The notes: generated from the letters alone by a model not told the origin. Positions 12,791 through 26,900 are shown, numbered from the stretch's first letter. The stretch is DNA of 64,000 bases from Sipunculus nudus (GCA_026874595.1 CM049306.1:31365519-31429518), one strand, 5' to 3'. Made by a program: numbers and translations.

Positions 12791-15560
12791 TAGCCATGAC
12801 AACATGACACTCAGGCCTTCGGAGATAAACTGATAGGGCCTGGAGTCATGGTGGCAGTCACATTAGAACGCCCATTCTAAGGATCGGATCAAAATATTTA
12901 TTGTCTGGTATTATTTGGCATCACAGGCTTATATGGTCGTATTATATGTGCTTAATATCGAAGAAAAGGGATCTTTACTATCATTCTGTGAACAATTACA
13001 GTTATTTATTCTTTGATCTGAAAGTTATGGACGATTTTGTGCTCGGAAGCCATCACGGAAGTCAATCAGAAGTGCTGGGATGTGATTTAAAAAACTCGGA
13101 AGTCACAGAGACGCACCGGTTAACTTGTGGTCAGTTAAGAGCCACAGCCCAAATGCAGTTTCATTAAAATTATAGTTGCATGCATATATTTTAAATTGCT
13201 TATGCATGATTCTGCTTTTAATGAGTGTATAATACAATACATGATACAAAATCGGAAAACTATGTTCTCAATTTGTTTTGTTTTGTAAATTTAATATAAA
13301 TGTATACAGATTTGTGGGTGTATTTTCACGTAATATATTTCACCCCATCAAATACATTGATAAAATCTAGAGCCATGTTTTTGTTAAAGATATTTATATA
13401 TACATTGGCAGGGCATGGGAGGGGATGATTTTAATTCTTAAAATATACAATGTAAAGAGCTCATTTTGAGGCAACTTAAACAAAAGATAATGAGGATTTT
13501 CTGTTCCGCGGCTATTCTCATACATGTTTTTGAAAAATGTATTCAACCTTTAGGTTGTTGGGCTTTAATATTTATAATTCTATAAAATTACGGTATAAAC
13601 TGGAAAATCCAAATATCCAATAGTTTGTAACATGTCAATGTCAATGATGAAAGAAGCGTCTATACATTTATAACTTGCAAAATATCACCTTTTAAATGTA
13701 GTACTCGTTGTAAAATAATTGATATGTTTAAGTCTTATAACAATCTTTGCATTTTACCGACTTTTGTGATCTGTGACCGCACAGGCCCGGACAGCAGAGA
13801 ACAGTGCGTGAGTATCAGCCGAGGAGCCGTGTTATGACCGAGAAAAGTGACATGTGATAACGGAAAGACTCCATCTCTCAATATACTATTTTTGAATGCT
13901 CTCTAAATGGATTAAAAATCACAGACTTGTTCATTAATATCGCAAACTTATGAACTGGAAATTAATAAATTTAATAATGTAATTGCTAGGGAATAAGAAG
14001 GTAATCTGAAAATAAATGAAAATTGATTACGAATAAATGGGAAAAGAACTCGATACGTCTGAACGGGATTGCGCCCCCTATGGATGCACCATTAATTGAA
14101 TAATGAATATGGTATAATAAACCCTAATTTGGCATTAAAAATACAGTTATAAATTACGATGTCATTCAATATAAAAACAAAAATATATTTCCATACGTTG
14201 AATAAATATGAAAATTCTATATATCCCAGTAGGACATCGCTGGAATAAACATATATGTATCACACAAAACTTAAACGAAATGTCTTTCAATATGTTAGAA
14301 ATCTACGATATTTAAAAAAATGTTAAAATATATCTTAGAAAAGAGATGCAATAATCCAGATAATATATAACATACTAATACATGTGTGATTATAAAATCT
14401 GATCGATTTGTAAATTAAGCATAAAATTATTTTTTTTATTTCTCAAAATAATTCTTGTTCAAGTTTTTAACACTTCCTTCAATCTTTTTCAATCTTGTAT
14501 TTATATTCTAATAATTTCACTCCTGATGTTTCAACATAACATTTCAACTTCAAATGAATGGATATTTAATAATATTTTAAAGTATATTTGCAACTGATTT
14601 CACTCTCAAGCGTTATAATATATGCATGATAAGGGCATCTAAACATAATGTGCTCCCTTAAACTTCGGATTACTGTAAGATTACAACGATCTCGATAAAA
14701 AATTCCAATTTTGTGTACAGAGAAGATGGTTGAATGTAAAATCTTTGATAAATAATCATATAGAATCTTTATCGACACCTCTAAAGTTCCTATCTAGAGG
14801 TGACCTGGTGTCTTAAAGATGCTACGGGATATAGGCATTTTCATTGAACCTGTTGCTTATCCAAGTCCATACCTTGAAATTCCACATAAAAGTGATGACA
14901 TAATGCAATAATGGAACCAAACCGTTTGATAAATAAAGTTAGATATTTACCGCTAAGATAAATATTTCAATTACAAATATAAATTATTCCTATTCTATTT
15001 TTGCTGTATATAGTCATTTTTATCTTTATATAATCCATCTGAATATTCCGTACATACTCACTATTTTTATTTGATTCTTATATTTCAATCCTCAAAAACA
15101 AAATAGATAGGACGCTTTTTCTTAGGCCTGGTAATCACAGGTCTATAGTCGGAATTCTCGATACAGTAGTACCGCGTGCGTTTTCGGACCTCCTTCCCTT
15201 CGGACTTTATGGTTGCTGGTATCAGTTTCTATTATTAAACAGACTTTTTTTTATATCTATAACATTTGATTTGCTCTTTGCTCATTTGTTCTTAAACATT
15301 TACTGAACGTTTCTGGCTATGCCTAATGTTTTGTTTAATGTTTTTTTGATTTGTTGTTGATCTCTGTCGAGGTATTGTTAATGTTTGTGTTTTCTTTTTT
15401 AAATTTGCAGGATAAGTCTGATGAAATCATTATCAAACAAATTATTGTAAAGCATCATGTATATTATGCTATTTTGGCAAAATTTCAAAACATGAATTGA
15501 AACAGGTTCCATTTACAGCAGGAACATATAGGGGAAAATATCACATTTTGGTTTTATATA

Positions 15561-15613
<53 letters not shown>

Positions 15614-16663
15614 CAATGTATACAACCTGACCATGAAATGTTAAGAGCTTCAGAAATTCATTTTCCTGAGGAAAATAGTTTAGTCAATGGAAGAGGAAAA
15701 TAAATATTTTATTCAAAACAACCTTGTAAAAATATTTACTGGACGTTTTTAGGTTCTGTCAAATTTTCTGTTTATGTCTCTATGTTATTATCAGGGTAAT
15801 TTTTATAGGGACACATTTATAATGTGTATAAAATAAAAAAAAATAAAAACATGTTTCCACCATCATAAAATACGGTAACAGCGTAAAATATTGGCGAGTT
15901 AATATAATCTTGTTTTACAAAATATAATAAAATATCAATATAATATATTATAAATACAGCATCATGAATGTTACAAAACAGATTGAGTTTATGGAAAATA
16001 TGTCATTTTGAAGAAATTGAAAATGCTTGACACTGACACTTTTTACTGACGATATGATGACCAGTGCATTAGCCATTACTGGCTTCCGAGTTTTACACAT
16101 TTGGACTATAACTGAGCATTTCCGAGCAAAAAATAGTCTATTACTTCGGATGGACCTTGACTTTTTACATAATGATAGAATAGACCTTATTTATTTTATC
16201 AATAAAAATAAAATGGTACTTTCCATTGATGTAGTAGCATTTTAATTATGCTTCGATCATTGCTTTATTAAAAAAAGAATCCTTGCTCCCGACTTCGGAC
16301 TTCCTAGTTTTACACATAGCCGTCTGGGAATCCCCTACCGGATGTTATGATTCTCCCGCTGAAGCCGTGTAGAGGAGTTTTTTTCGAGTGAAACTAGCCT
16401 CGGTATTAAAAACTGCTGCACGAATACACGTAAGTTAACCATAGAAGTAATAATTATTATTTTCCCCAACAGAATAACGTCACTTTTTGTCTTAACTCAG
16501 GAAAATGTCAGTTCTAGAAGTAGATGAAAATTAAAAAGTAGTGTCAGAAATGGCGTGCACATCTGCACATACTAGAATTGATGCGAACCCAATAGCTTGT
16601 ACTGTCACCCCATCGTTCTTCAGTTCATCAAATATCGACCTTTGGGGTGACAGGCTGTCGCTA
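12791..16663. mobile_element. 3.9 kb insertion inside the LINE
   Basis: The LINE reading breaks between 16673 and 12782. CATGATTTA occurs at 12782-12790 and again at 16664-16672 in the same orientation, a 9-bp target-site duplication. The ends are only weakly inverted (TAGCCATGACA at left; TAGCGACAG read inward from the right). The right end has an 11-bp inverted pair CTGTCACCCCA around 16601-16652. Inside I see no transposase, only AT-rich sequence and a long (TA)n tract, so it looks non-autonomous and unclassified. Confidence 0.7.
15554..15611. repeat. (TA)n microsatellite
   Basis: Near-perfect TA dinucleotides of about 58 bp lie inside the insertion that splits the LINE. Confidence 0.95.
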
Positions 16664-16672
16664 CATGATTTA

Positions 16673-17998
16673 ATGTATCTAGTGTCTTTGTCAGGTTTTT
16701 CTATTAAAGTTATTACAGCTTGTTTTTGACTGGTCGTGAGGTGACCTTGCCTGAAGTTATAGTTTAGACAGGATATCAATTCATATTTATTATCTTCGTA
16801 AAACATTTTGTAAAATTCATTACTTAGTCCGTCATTCCCAGGTACTTTATTTGAAGGCATGGATTTTATTGCATTTAATACTTCTGTCTGGGTTACTGGA
16901 CCATCACAAACAGATGCTTTTTCATCAGATAGAACTGGTACATTAATATCTTTCAAATAATTATCACAATCTTCTTCTGTTACAACACATGTTCTCGTTT
17001 ACTTTTTTTTATAAAATGCACTAATCTCCTCCATAATTTCTTTTTGAGAGGTTATCCCCTTCTCATTTTGAATAATCAAGGGTGAACTGCCTTATTCTAT
17101 ATTTGATGTATTCCCAACGTGTAGCAGAATTATTAAATGAAGTATTTTCTTTCCATTCAGAAATCTTGCTTTTTAATTCTTTGACATAATTCTCATCAGT
17201 TCACAATGAATTATTTAACTTCCAATATGCTGGTCCTCTATTCTGGTCCTTAAGTAGCTGTAATTTTATCTCTATTGCGGAATGATCGGTGTTAATTGAA
17301 GAAATGATATCAGCTGTTACAACATTTGTCTGAATTTCATCAGAAACAAAGTAATAATCTAACCGCCGTTGGGTCATTTGGAAAAAAAAGTCTCCATGTA
17401 TATCCTTTAATGTCAGGGTTTCTTATTCTCCAAATATCTACAAGGTCAAATTCCGCCTTAACTGATTGTACATGCTTAATAGCTTGAACTTTAAGTTTTC
17501 ACCCATCTGAATCAATTTTTTACATACATATGTTAAAATCTCCACCTATTATAATTTTTATGTCAGCATCTAGATCAAGCTTTTTTATTTCATTCTGTAA
17601 ACTCTGAAAATACTTAGTTTGTTCTGACTCGGTATTTGGCGCATATATATTGCAGAGTAAAGTGAGGGATTCATGAATATAACATTTCAACAAAATATAT
17701 CTACCGTCTGTATCAACCACAACCTCTTCACATTTAAAATCTAGCTTTTCTCCGACAATTACCATAACACCTCGACTCGAGGTTGTCCCGTGTGAGAAAT
17801 AAACAGGTCTTCTCCACTGTTTTGTCCAACAATTAACAATATGTTCATCACTATGTGATTCTTGAATGAATCCTACACCACTATCACATTCATGTTTTTA
17901 GAACCGGTTTAATATTTTCCTTCTCTTGTCATATTTCTAAGCCCTTTGGCGTTCATGGATATTATATAAAACGTGTTCTTACTCTTATGGGACTCCAT
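16673..17998 (-). pseudogene. LINE ORF2, 5' part: endonuclease and start of reverse transcriptase
   Basis: The probable start codon is at 17998 and is followed by FYIISMNAKGLRN, the first strand of the AP-like endonuclease. NIYAPN and IIIGGDFNICM follow (17520-17765), then RRLDYYFVSDEI and NTDHSAIEIKL, the C-terminal catalytic His region, and RGPAYWKLNNSL. The RT begins with NAIKSMPSNKVPGNDGLSNE and LIEKPDKDTRYIK at 16956-16673. Frame changes occur between these blocks, so it is non-functional. Confidence 0.85.
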
Positions 17999-18364
17999 GA
18001 TTTAATGTATTCAACAAGTTTTCTCAGCCCTTAAAACATATTTTCTTTTTGGGGTGTAGGTAAAATTATATATAACCAAATTTATATTGTCATGGTGTAC
18101 AACTTTTTGAATAACATGATACAACACACAGTACATATAACACAAAAGGTAACGTAATGCATACATATTGTGAATATATTATTGTGAATATCAGCTTCTG
18201 GGCCTGCCTAATATTGTAATAAATTCATTAAAATAAATTTCAAAGGAATTTCATCAATAACTGAAACTCAACAGTATTTCATTACATAGATTACACTTTT
18301 TTTACAATACTTTCATCGTTATGAGGAAAACAAATCCTCAAGCTTGTCTCCAAAGTTAACCTGA

Positions 18365-18655
18365 TCAATATTTTCTAAGTTCTGTTTGTTTTGTGCATAT
18401 ATTTTGCCTTTCGATGACCATGTTGCCTTTACCCATTTGGTCATTTTTCACTGTATTGTACACTTCTAGTTGTTCCTTACACAGATCATCTACAATCACA
18501 ATTCTTGTAGTTTTTAATATTTTCCTTGATTTTATTACAGTCATTCTATCATCTGGTCCATGAAATTTGACAATCACAGGTCGTGGTTTCTCTTCGTCCT
18601 TCTTTCCAACCCTATACACTGCATCAACTGCATCTACTGATAGCCTAACTCTCAA
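18365..18655 (-). pseudogene. LINE ORF1 fragment (L1-type RNA-binding protein)
   Basis: The frame contains VYRVGKKDEEKPRPVIVKFH, then KSRKILKTTRIVIVDDLCKE. This is the RRM-like and C-terminal arrangement of L1-type ORF1 proteins, which bind the element's RNA. The upstream part (18660-18850) would hold the coiled coil but is interrupted. The C-terminus is also short. Confidence 0.75.
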
Positions 18656-19912
18656 ACTATCTGTAATTAATCTTTATTTTAATCATTATTTATTGCATGT
18701 ACCCTTGCTTGGTGTGCAGCTATAGTTGCTTGTGTGCTTTCAGTTCTTAATATAGCATTTTCGGTCTCCTACTGGCAAACTGTAGCAGACAAATTTTCAT
18801 TGTCAGTTTCTAGTTTAAATACCCTTTCTTCCATTCTCCCTATATACACCTGTGTAGAAAATGCATAAAATGTGTAGTTACAAATGTGTCGGCACTCATA
18901 ATTTAATACCAATGACACAAAATTGTAATATCTTTTGTTCGGGCTCGGGACATATCGTGGAACATGGTCGAATGTTTAGGTATGTCTGACGTAAAATTTA
19001 AACAATATGTCCATAAAATTGTACTCATCTGTCTGAATATGTGATTATCTATAAAGATGCATAATTTACTTCAAGGATGCATAATTCACATTAGTTTTGA
19101 TAAATAGCTGTAAAAAGTATAAACTATTTATCCACATGGACAAAACAAAAACAAGAACAATATGACCATATTATCTCCCTGTCATCGGGGGCTGTAGGAA
19201 TTATAGGCGGTATATGACAAGTACTATGTTTAATTTGGTATATTGTATTCGATATTCGAATATACTTCTTCCTTTGGGTGTATTGGGGCAGTATAAACCG
19301 GTCGAGGTGCACATGTGGTCTGTTATTCTTTTTATGGGAAAAACAAGACCATTTTCTTGTTTACTGTATATGTGTTTCCATCAAATTGTCCCCTGATTGA
19401 TTATTTTGTCATTGAGTACTAATTTAACACATCCTAACATCCGTCCAAAATAAGTTACATTACTGATATATTTTACACTGAAAAACAAACACTGACTTGG
19501 GTATCGTGAAGGTACCTTTACAAGAATCTTGTGCTCTCGGTAGTTTTCGCTGAATATGACACAGAAGATTTTGATACATTAAACAACATGTATTTGATTT
19601 GTTTTGCTCCAAGAATAAATAAATAAAATCAATTGGTTATTATTGTTGGATTCTTTTACCATTGCAAAGGAAGTTATTATTATGCTTTATCTAGGAGTCT
19701 TCACATTTCTTTTCGACAAATTGTTAAATGCTACATGGACCACGATAATAACTTTTGTCCTTAATTATAACTTCACTCTTAAATGATGCATCTAACTCTA
19801 TATTTACTCAACAAATCAAAGAAGAAAAATCTGAAATCATTTTACCTAACGATATTAATTTCTATCTTTCTTTTCAGGTCATACACATGTTTGGCCAGTG
19901 AACAAAGCTGTA

Positions 19913-19920
<8 letters not shown>

Positions 19921-19967
<47 letters not shown>
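19921..19967. repeat. (TA)n microsatellite
   Basis: An uninterrupted TA run of about 47 bp. Confidence 0.95.
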
Positions 19968-19968
<1 letters not shown>

Positions 19969-20289
19969 CATTTATGATTGACTGTCATAGTGTCATGGGA
20001 AGTAAAAGGAACCAGTTTAAATAAATGAAAATCCAGTATAATAAAATACATGTAGAAACTATTCTAAAAACACTGATAAGAATTTTCTCTTGAGTGTACA
20101 ATAGAACCTGTTTTTAAAAATCACCTTTCCATTAACGAGTAACGAGTTAACTGAACGCAATCATTTAAATTTTAAATGACCACCTGTGGTTAAGACCTTT
20201 GTTTAGATGTAACCTTTTGCGGAAACATACATCTTTTAAACCTATACTTAACTGTAATTGATTTTGAATACGTCACGCTGACAATAAAT

Positions 20290-20291
<2 letters not shown>

Positions 20292-20344
<53 letters not shown>
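20292..20344. repeat. (TA)n microsatellite
   Basis: A TA run of about 53 bp. Confidence 0.95.
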
Positions 20345-20349
<5 letters not shown>

Positions 20350-20752
20350 CATATATCTTTAAAAGGAACTATGAACACCCTCCCACTCCATGTCATCCCT
20401 TCCTCTCCACCCTTGTCGCACCTCACTGAATATATTTGTGCTAAACTGCGCTAATGGGGCATCTTAATTCCGATAGTTATATTTTTACAGTGATGCTCTT
20501 TTGCGATTTTGATAATTCAGCAATTATTAACCAAATTACTTATCTTACTCTAGGTGTAGAATAAATCAAAATACCTTAATCCATCTGATCATATATCATA
20601 TCATATAACTTTCCAAGATAAAAAATGGATAACAATATAAAGCATGGCTCCACTGATGCAGTAAACACAGAGAAAAGCAAGCATATAGAATTGCATATGG
20701 ATGCCTTTTGATCGTTTTGATCAGAACAGAAAACTTCATTCCGTTTCCATGG

Positions 20753-20946
20753 TTACTTGGCATCACGTGTCACCTCGACAGCTCGACCAGCTTTCAGCAA
20801 GGACCCTTCATCCCAGTGTTTAGCAACAAACTGCATGCCAACAGGCAGACCCTCGGAAAATCCTGCGTTGATGCTGAGAGCTGGGTGGCCGGTCCCGTCG
20901 AATGGACAGGTGTTTATAATGGGCCGAAATGCTGCTTCGCAGTATT
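20753..20946 (-). CDS. Amidase exon 12 (terminal exon with stop)
   Basis: The exon starts after GTATTTTCAG and encodes [20 protein letters not shown], then [20 protein letters not shown] and [20 protein letters not shown], ending DAK and TAA at 20755-20753. The NT.PFD.TGHPALS block and the GLPVGMQ strand close the amidase fold. A 13.7 kb intron separates it from exon 11, but the direct join preserves phase and the usual spacing between the two blocks. No clear AATAAA signal was found in the 3' flank. Confidence 0.96.
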
Positions 20947-23900
20947 CTGAAAATACACAATGAATTTCTGAAAGAATAAATAAATGACAGAGGTTAACAA
21001 AACAAAGACATAAACAGTGGTTTTTGCTGCACTTGGTTTAAGGGCATTTATGAAAAGGAAAGTCGAATTTCCTTTGGTGGATAAGTAGGTAACGGCAAGT
21101 CGAAATCTCCTCTATGGAAAGGAAGGATTAAGGCAAGTCAAATTCTCTTTGTTGAATAAGTAATTAAACGGCAATCCAAAATCCCTTCGGTGGATAAATA
21201 GGTAAAGGGCAAGTCAGATTCTCTTTGTTGGATAAGTAGATAAAATCAAATTGAATTCTCTTTGGTGGATGAATAAGTAAACGGCAAGTCGAATTATCTG
21301 TGTTGAATAAGTAGATATAAGGCTAATCGAATCCTCTTTGTTGGATAAGTAGATAATTGGCAAACCGAATCGTCATTTTCGGATAATTTATAAACGTCAA
21401 GTATAATTGTTTTGTGCATAAAAATATAAGAGGCAAGTCGAACTGTTATTTTTCCGATATAGGTAAACGGTAAGTGGAATTGTCTTTGTTGCATAGGGAG
21501 ATAAAAGGCAAGTCGAATTATCTTTGGTGGTTAAATAGGTAAACGGCAAGTCGAATTATCTTTGGTAAATAAGTAGATACGGCAAGTAGAATTCTCTTCG
21601 GTGGATAAGTAGGTGAAAGACAAGTCGAAATCTCTTTGATGGATAAGTAGATACGTCAAATAGAATTCTCTTCAGTGGATAAGTAGGTGAACGGCAAGTA
21701 GAAATCTCTTTGATGGATGAGTAAGTTAAACGGCAAGTCTAATTCTCTTTGTTGAATAAGAAGGTAAACGGCAAGTCGGATTTTTTTTTTAACTGAAGAG
21801 GTAAGCAGGAAGTCGGACTCTCCTTGTTGGTTAAGTAGGTAATGGACAAGTCGAATTCTCTTTGTTGGATAAATAGGTAAACAGCAAGTCGGATTCTCTT
21901 GGTTGGTTAAGTAGGTAAACGGCAAGACGAATTATCTTTGTTGGATAAGTAAATCAAAGGCAAATCGAATTCTCTTTGATGGATGAGTAAGTTAAACGGG
22001 AAGTTGAAATCTCTGTGATGGATAAGTAGATAAACGGCATGTAGAATTCTCTATGGTGGTTAAAAAAACTTAAAGGCAAGTCGTATTCTCTTCAATAGAG
22101 AAGTAAGTAAAGGCAAATTGAATTTTCTTTGGTGGATGTTTAGGTTAATAAGTATATAAAAGACTAATCGAAACCTTCCTGTTTCATGTGTAGGTAAAAG
22201 GCAAGTCGAACTCTTCTTTTCGGATAAATAGGTAAACCCTAGGTCGTAATGTCCTTGTGGCAGGTGAACGGCAAGTGAAAAAAATGTCTTTGTTGGATAA
22301 GTAGGTTGATGGGTAGTCAAAATCTCTTTGATGGATAAGTAAATACGGCAAGTCGAAATCTCTTTGATGGATAAGTAGGCAAACGGCAAGTCGTAATCTC
22401 TTTGATGGACGGCCAGTAAACGGCCAATCGGATTGTCTTTGTTGGTTAAGTAGGTAACCGGCAAGTCGGATTCTTTTTGTTAAATAAATAGGTAAACAAC
22501 AAGTCGAATTCTCTTTTTTGAATAAGTAGGTAAACGGTAAGTCAAAATCTCTTTGATGGATAAGTAGCAAACAGGAAATCGAAATGTCTTTGATGGATAA
22601 GTAGGCAAACGGCAAGTTGAATTCTCTTTGTTGAATAAGAAAGTAAACGGCAAGTCGGATTCTCTTTGTTGGTTAAATAGGTAAAAGGGAAGTCGGATTC
22701 TTTTTGTTAAATAAATAGGTAAACGGCAAGTCGGACTCTCCTTGTTGGTTAAGTATACAGAGTAAAAAACTGAAACTATAAGTTAAAATATTAGAATTGT
22801 TGCAAAAGTTGCGATCATCATATATCCAGAGTGTTGCTCATATTGGGTCATATTATGCATACACATATTTTATTATTTTAAAATCATAAATGTTTAAACT
22901 GAATTTAAAAGAAAATAATGCCACAACATGGCATCTACAAGATTATTCATTGAATCACTATTAAAAAGTTTTGCACATTGGAGTTTTCAGTACATGCTTA
23001 ATTTTATTCACCAAAATAAAATAAAATATTCAGTAAATTTGATAAAATAAAACATCTTTTCAAATAAAGTATACACACTGTTGGTTGAATGAGGGACAAA
23101 CAATATCATTGTGCTAATTACTATCCCAGTTTTAATTTATTACTGGAATTAATAGTCAATTTCACACCTGGTGAAGTTTTTACTCCTCTGAAGTAAGGAA
23201 TTACTTATCCCATGAACATCCACACTTTCATAGCAATACACCACTTTGTGGACACAATTAAATGTACACTTTAATCATTGTAACCCTGGTGGTACAATAC
23301 AAAATTTAAAATGTAGCATAGCCTAGAATAAGAATGAATCAAATACAGAAAATAATAACATTCATCTAGTTTATGCACCATCTGGAGGGGGGGGGGGGGG
23401 AGTGCAGGGCAGAGGGGAAGCCTGCTGGTAGTGGCCAAGCTGACCCAAGGCAAGCTGCCTGGGGTGGTTTACATAATGCAAGTGAAGGCTGTACTACTAG
23501 GTGGGCTAGACGTAAACAACACTTAACATGGTGTATGAAAACATGTATTGATTTTTTATTTATGCTATAACTTGAAACATTTGCAAAATTCAGATCTAAT
23601 TTTGGGTAAACAATTGAATCTTGATTTAATAAAGTTATATTCCTGAAAAAAAGTCTCTAGGTTCAGCAATTCTCATGTTAAGTGAGTAATGTATTTCCTG
23701 AATTTTTAAAAAATTGCATTATGTTTTGGCCCATAACTTCAAAATAATACCCAATACTGACCTAATTTTTGGTATGTTCATAGAAAATGTATGAATGAAT
23801 GTGAATACTAAATACGATCAAAAACAGATCAGTGGTTTTGATATTAGGCAGCCTTGAAGTGTAACAATGGCTTTTTTTTATGGAAAACGGAGTTTTTTCC

Positions 23901-26900
23901 TTAATATCTCGAAGGAACGAAGTCCTAATGACCCAATTTTCGTTATGGTAGGAGATTTTGAGGACATCTAAAATTATGCCAACAGCCTGGGGAGCATAGA
24001 GATGTGCACTGAATGACCTACAGTCATAAAAGTGGACTGCTTGACAATGTAAGGGAATACAACAAGAGCCTCCAAAACAATTCAATAACTAGCCTAATTT
24101 TGCAGCTTTTATTTTCAAATTTCAGATTTTAACAGATTAAATCCTCATGTTTACATGCTGTGAAAATTAAATCCACAGTACTTACATGCAAAAAACGTGC
24201 CGTGGCCAAAGTTGGGCAAAATTTAAGGTACAAATTTTATATTTTTGCCAATATTTAAAAAATTTAACAGATTTTGATCTAATTTTTGGTATACAATTAA
24301 ATTTTGATTAATTAAAGTTGTATTACTGGAAAAAAGTCCCTACCTTTAACACTTTAGGTCTTAAGTGACCAAAAATCTTCCTGATATAAGTCCATTATGT
24401 TTTGGCCCATAACTTTTTAAAATTAAATAATACTGACTTAATATCTGGCATGTAAATAGAAACTATATAGAGGAATATTTATGGTAAATATGAAGAAAAC
24501 CAGATGATCGGTTTTGATATTAGGCAGTCCTGATGTGTGAAAATAGATTTCTAATAAAAAATTGAGGTTTTTCTTTAATATCTCGAAGGAACGAAGTCCT
24601 ATTGACCCAATTTTCGGCATGGTAGGGGATTTTGGGGACATCTAACTGTATGCCGAATTTCAGATTCGTAGGTCCAACGGTGTCAAAACGTGCCAGTCTT
24701 ACGGACGGACATCAGGACAGACGGACGGACGGACGTCAGACAGACGGACGGACGACGGACAATGGACCACGACTATAGCTCAGATGACTTATAGTCAGCT
24801 GAGCTAAAAAGCAAGTCGAATTCACATTGTTGGATAAGAAGGTAAACGGCAAGTCGAAATTTCTTTGTTGAAAAGTAGGTAAAGGGCAAGTAGAATTCTC
24901 TTTGCTGGATAAGTAGATAAAAGGCAGATTGAATTCTCTTTGGTGGATAAGTAAGTTAAACGCCAAGTCGAATTCTCTTTGTTGAATAAGTAGATAATCG
25001 GCTGATTGAATCCTCTTTGTTGGATAAGGAGGTAAAGGGCAAGTAGAATTCTACTTGTGGGACTAATAGGTAAAAGGCAAATCGAGTTCTTTTTGTTGAA
25101 TAAGAAGGTAAACGGCAAGTCGGGTTCTCTTTGTTGGTTAAGTAGGTAAACGGCAAGTGGGGTTCTTTTTGTTCGATATGCAGGTAAACGGCAAATCGAA
25201 ATCTCTTAAGTGGATAAGTAATTAAACGGCAAATCAAATTCTCTTCGGGAGATAAGTAGGTAAACGGCATTTCGAAATTTCTTTGTTAGATAAAAACAGC
25301 AAGTCCAATTCTCTTTGTTGGATAAGTAGATAAAATCAAATCGAATTCTCTTCAGTGGATGAATATGGAAACGGCAAGTCGAATGGTCTTGTGCATTAGG
25401 AGATAAAAGGCGGGTTGAAATGTCCTTTTCCGATAAATAGGTAAACGGTGAGTCGAATTGTAATTGTTGCATAAGGAGATAAAAGGCAGTCGAATCGTCT
25501 ATTTCCAATAAACAGGTAAACGACAAGTCGAATTCCCTTTGGTGGATAAGTAGGTGAACGTCAAGAGTAATTCTCTTTGCTGGGTAAGTAGGTAAACAGC
25601 AAGTCGAAAATTCATTGTTGGTTAAATACGTAGACGGGCAGTCGAAATCTCTTTTATGGATAGGTAGATACGGCAAGTAAAATTTTCTTTGTTGGTTAAG
25701 TAGGTTAACGGCAAGTCAAAATGCTTTGTTGGATAAGAAGGTTGACGGGAAGTCGAAATCTCTTGAAGGATAAGTAGATACGGCAAGTCGGATTCTCTTT
25801 GTTGGATAAGTAGGTAAACGGCAAGTCGAATTCTCTTAGTTGGTTAAGTAGGTAAACGGCAAGTAGAATTATCTTTGTTGGATAAGTAAATAAAAAGGCA
25901 AGTGGAATTCACTTTGATGGATGAATAAGTTAAACGGCAAGTGGAATTTTCTTTGCTGGATGAGTAAGTTAAACGGCAAGTGGAATTCTCTTTGCTGGGT
26001 AACTAGGTAAACGGCAAGTCGAAAATTCATTGTTGGATAAGTACGTTGACGGGAAGTCGAAATCTCTTTTATGGATAGGTAGATACGGCAAGTAAAATTC
26101 TTTTTGTTGGTTAAGTAGGTAAACGGCAAGTCAAAATGCTTTGTTGGATAAGAAGGTTGACGGGAAGTCGAAATCTCTTGAAGGATAAGTAGATACGGCA
26201 AGTCGGATTCTCTTTGTTGGTTTAGTAGGTAAACGGCAAATAGAATTATCTTTGTTGGATAAGTAGCTAAACCGCAAGACGGATTCTCTTTGTTGGTTAA
26301 GTAGGTGAACGGCCAGTAGAATAATCTTTGTTGGATAAGTAGCTAAACGGGAAGTAGAATTATCTTTGTTGGATAAGTAAAAAAAGGCAAATAGAATTCA
26401 CTTTGATGGATGAATAAGTTAAACGGCAAGTGGAATTCTCTTTGCTGGATGAGTAAGTTAAACGGCAAGTGGAATTCTCTTTGCTGGGTAACTAGATAAA
26501 CGGCAAGCCGAAAATTCATTGTTGGATAAGTACGTTGACGGGAAGTCGAAATCTCTCTTATTGATAGGTAGATACGGCAAGTAAAATTCTCTTTGTTGGT
26601 TAAGTAGGTAAACGGCAAGTCAAAATTTCTTTCTTGGATAAGAAGGTTGACGAGAAGTCGAAATCTCTTTGATTGAAAAGTAAAAACGGCAAGTCGGATT
26701 CTCTTTGTTGGATAAGTAGGTTAACGGGAAATTGAAATCGCTGTAATGGATAAGTAGATTAACGGCAATTAGAATTCTCTTTGGTGAATAAAGAAAAATC
26801 AAAGGAAAGTTGTATTTTCTTCAATGGAGAAGTAGGTAAAGGTAAATTTTATTCTCTTTGGTGGACGAGTAAGGTAAACGGCAAGTCGAATTTTCTTTGT

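Larger units (their letters stand above)
10560..18850 (-). mobile_element. L1-clade non-LTR retrotransposon, decayed and split by an insertion
   Basis: Reading on the minus strand, the order is ORF1 (from about 18850), ORF2 start and endonuclease (17998), reverse transcriptase fingers (16960-16673), an insertion (16663-12791), RT palm (12782 onward), thumb and the C-terminal region (to 10664). The layout and motifs are those of the L1/Tx1 group. Several frameshifts and stops make it inactive. Exact outer ends are uncertain; no target duplication was identified. Confidence 0.88.
18851..20752. other. Non-coding 3' flank of the amidase gene
   Basis: No gene is seen. It contains two (TA)n tracts and the region where the amidase 3' UTR must end. 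Confidence 0.5.

Noticed and set aside
16531-16660. C-terminal part of the 141-codon frame (SCSDSLSPQRSIFDELKNDG) as LINE protein
   Set aside because: LINE similarity stops at the target duplication; the remainder is read-through into the inserted element.
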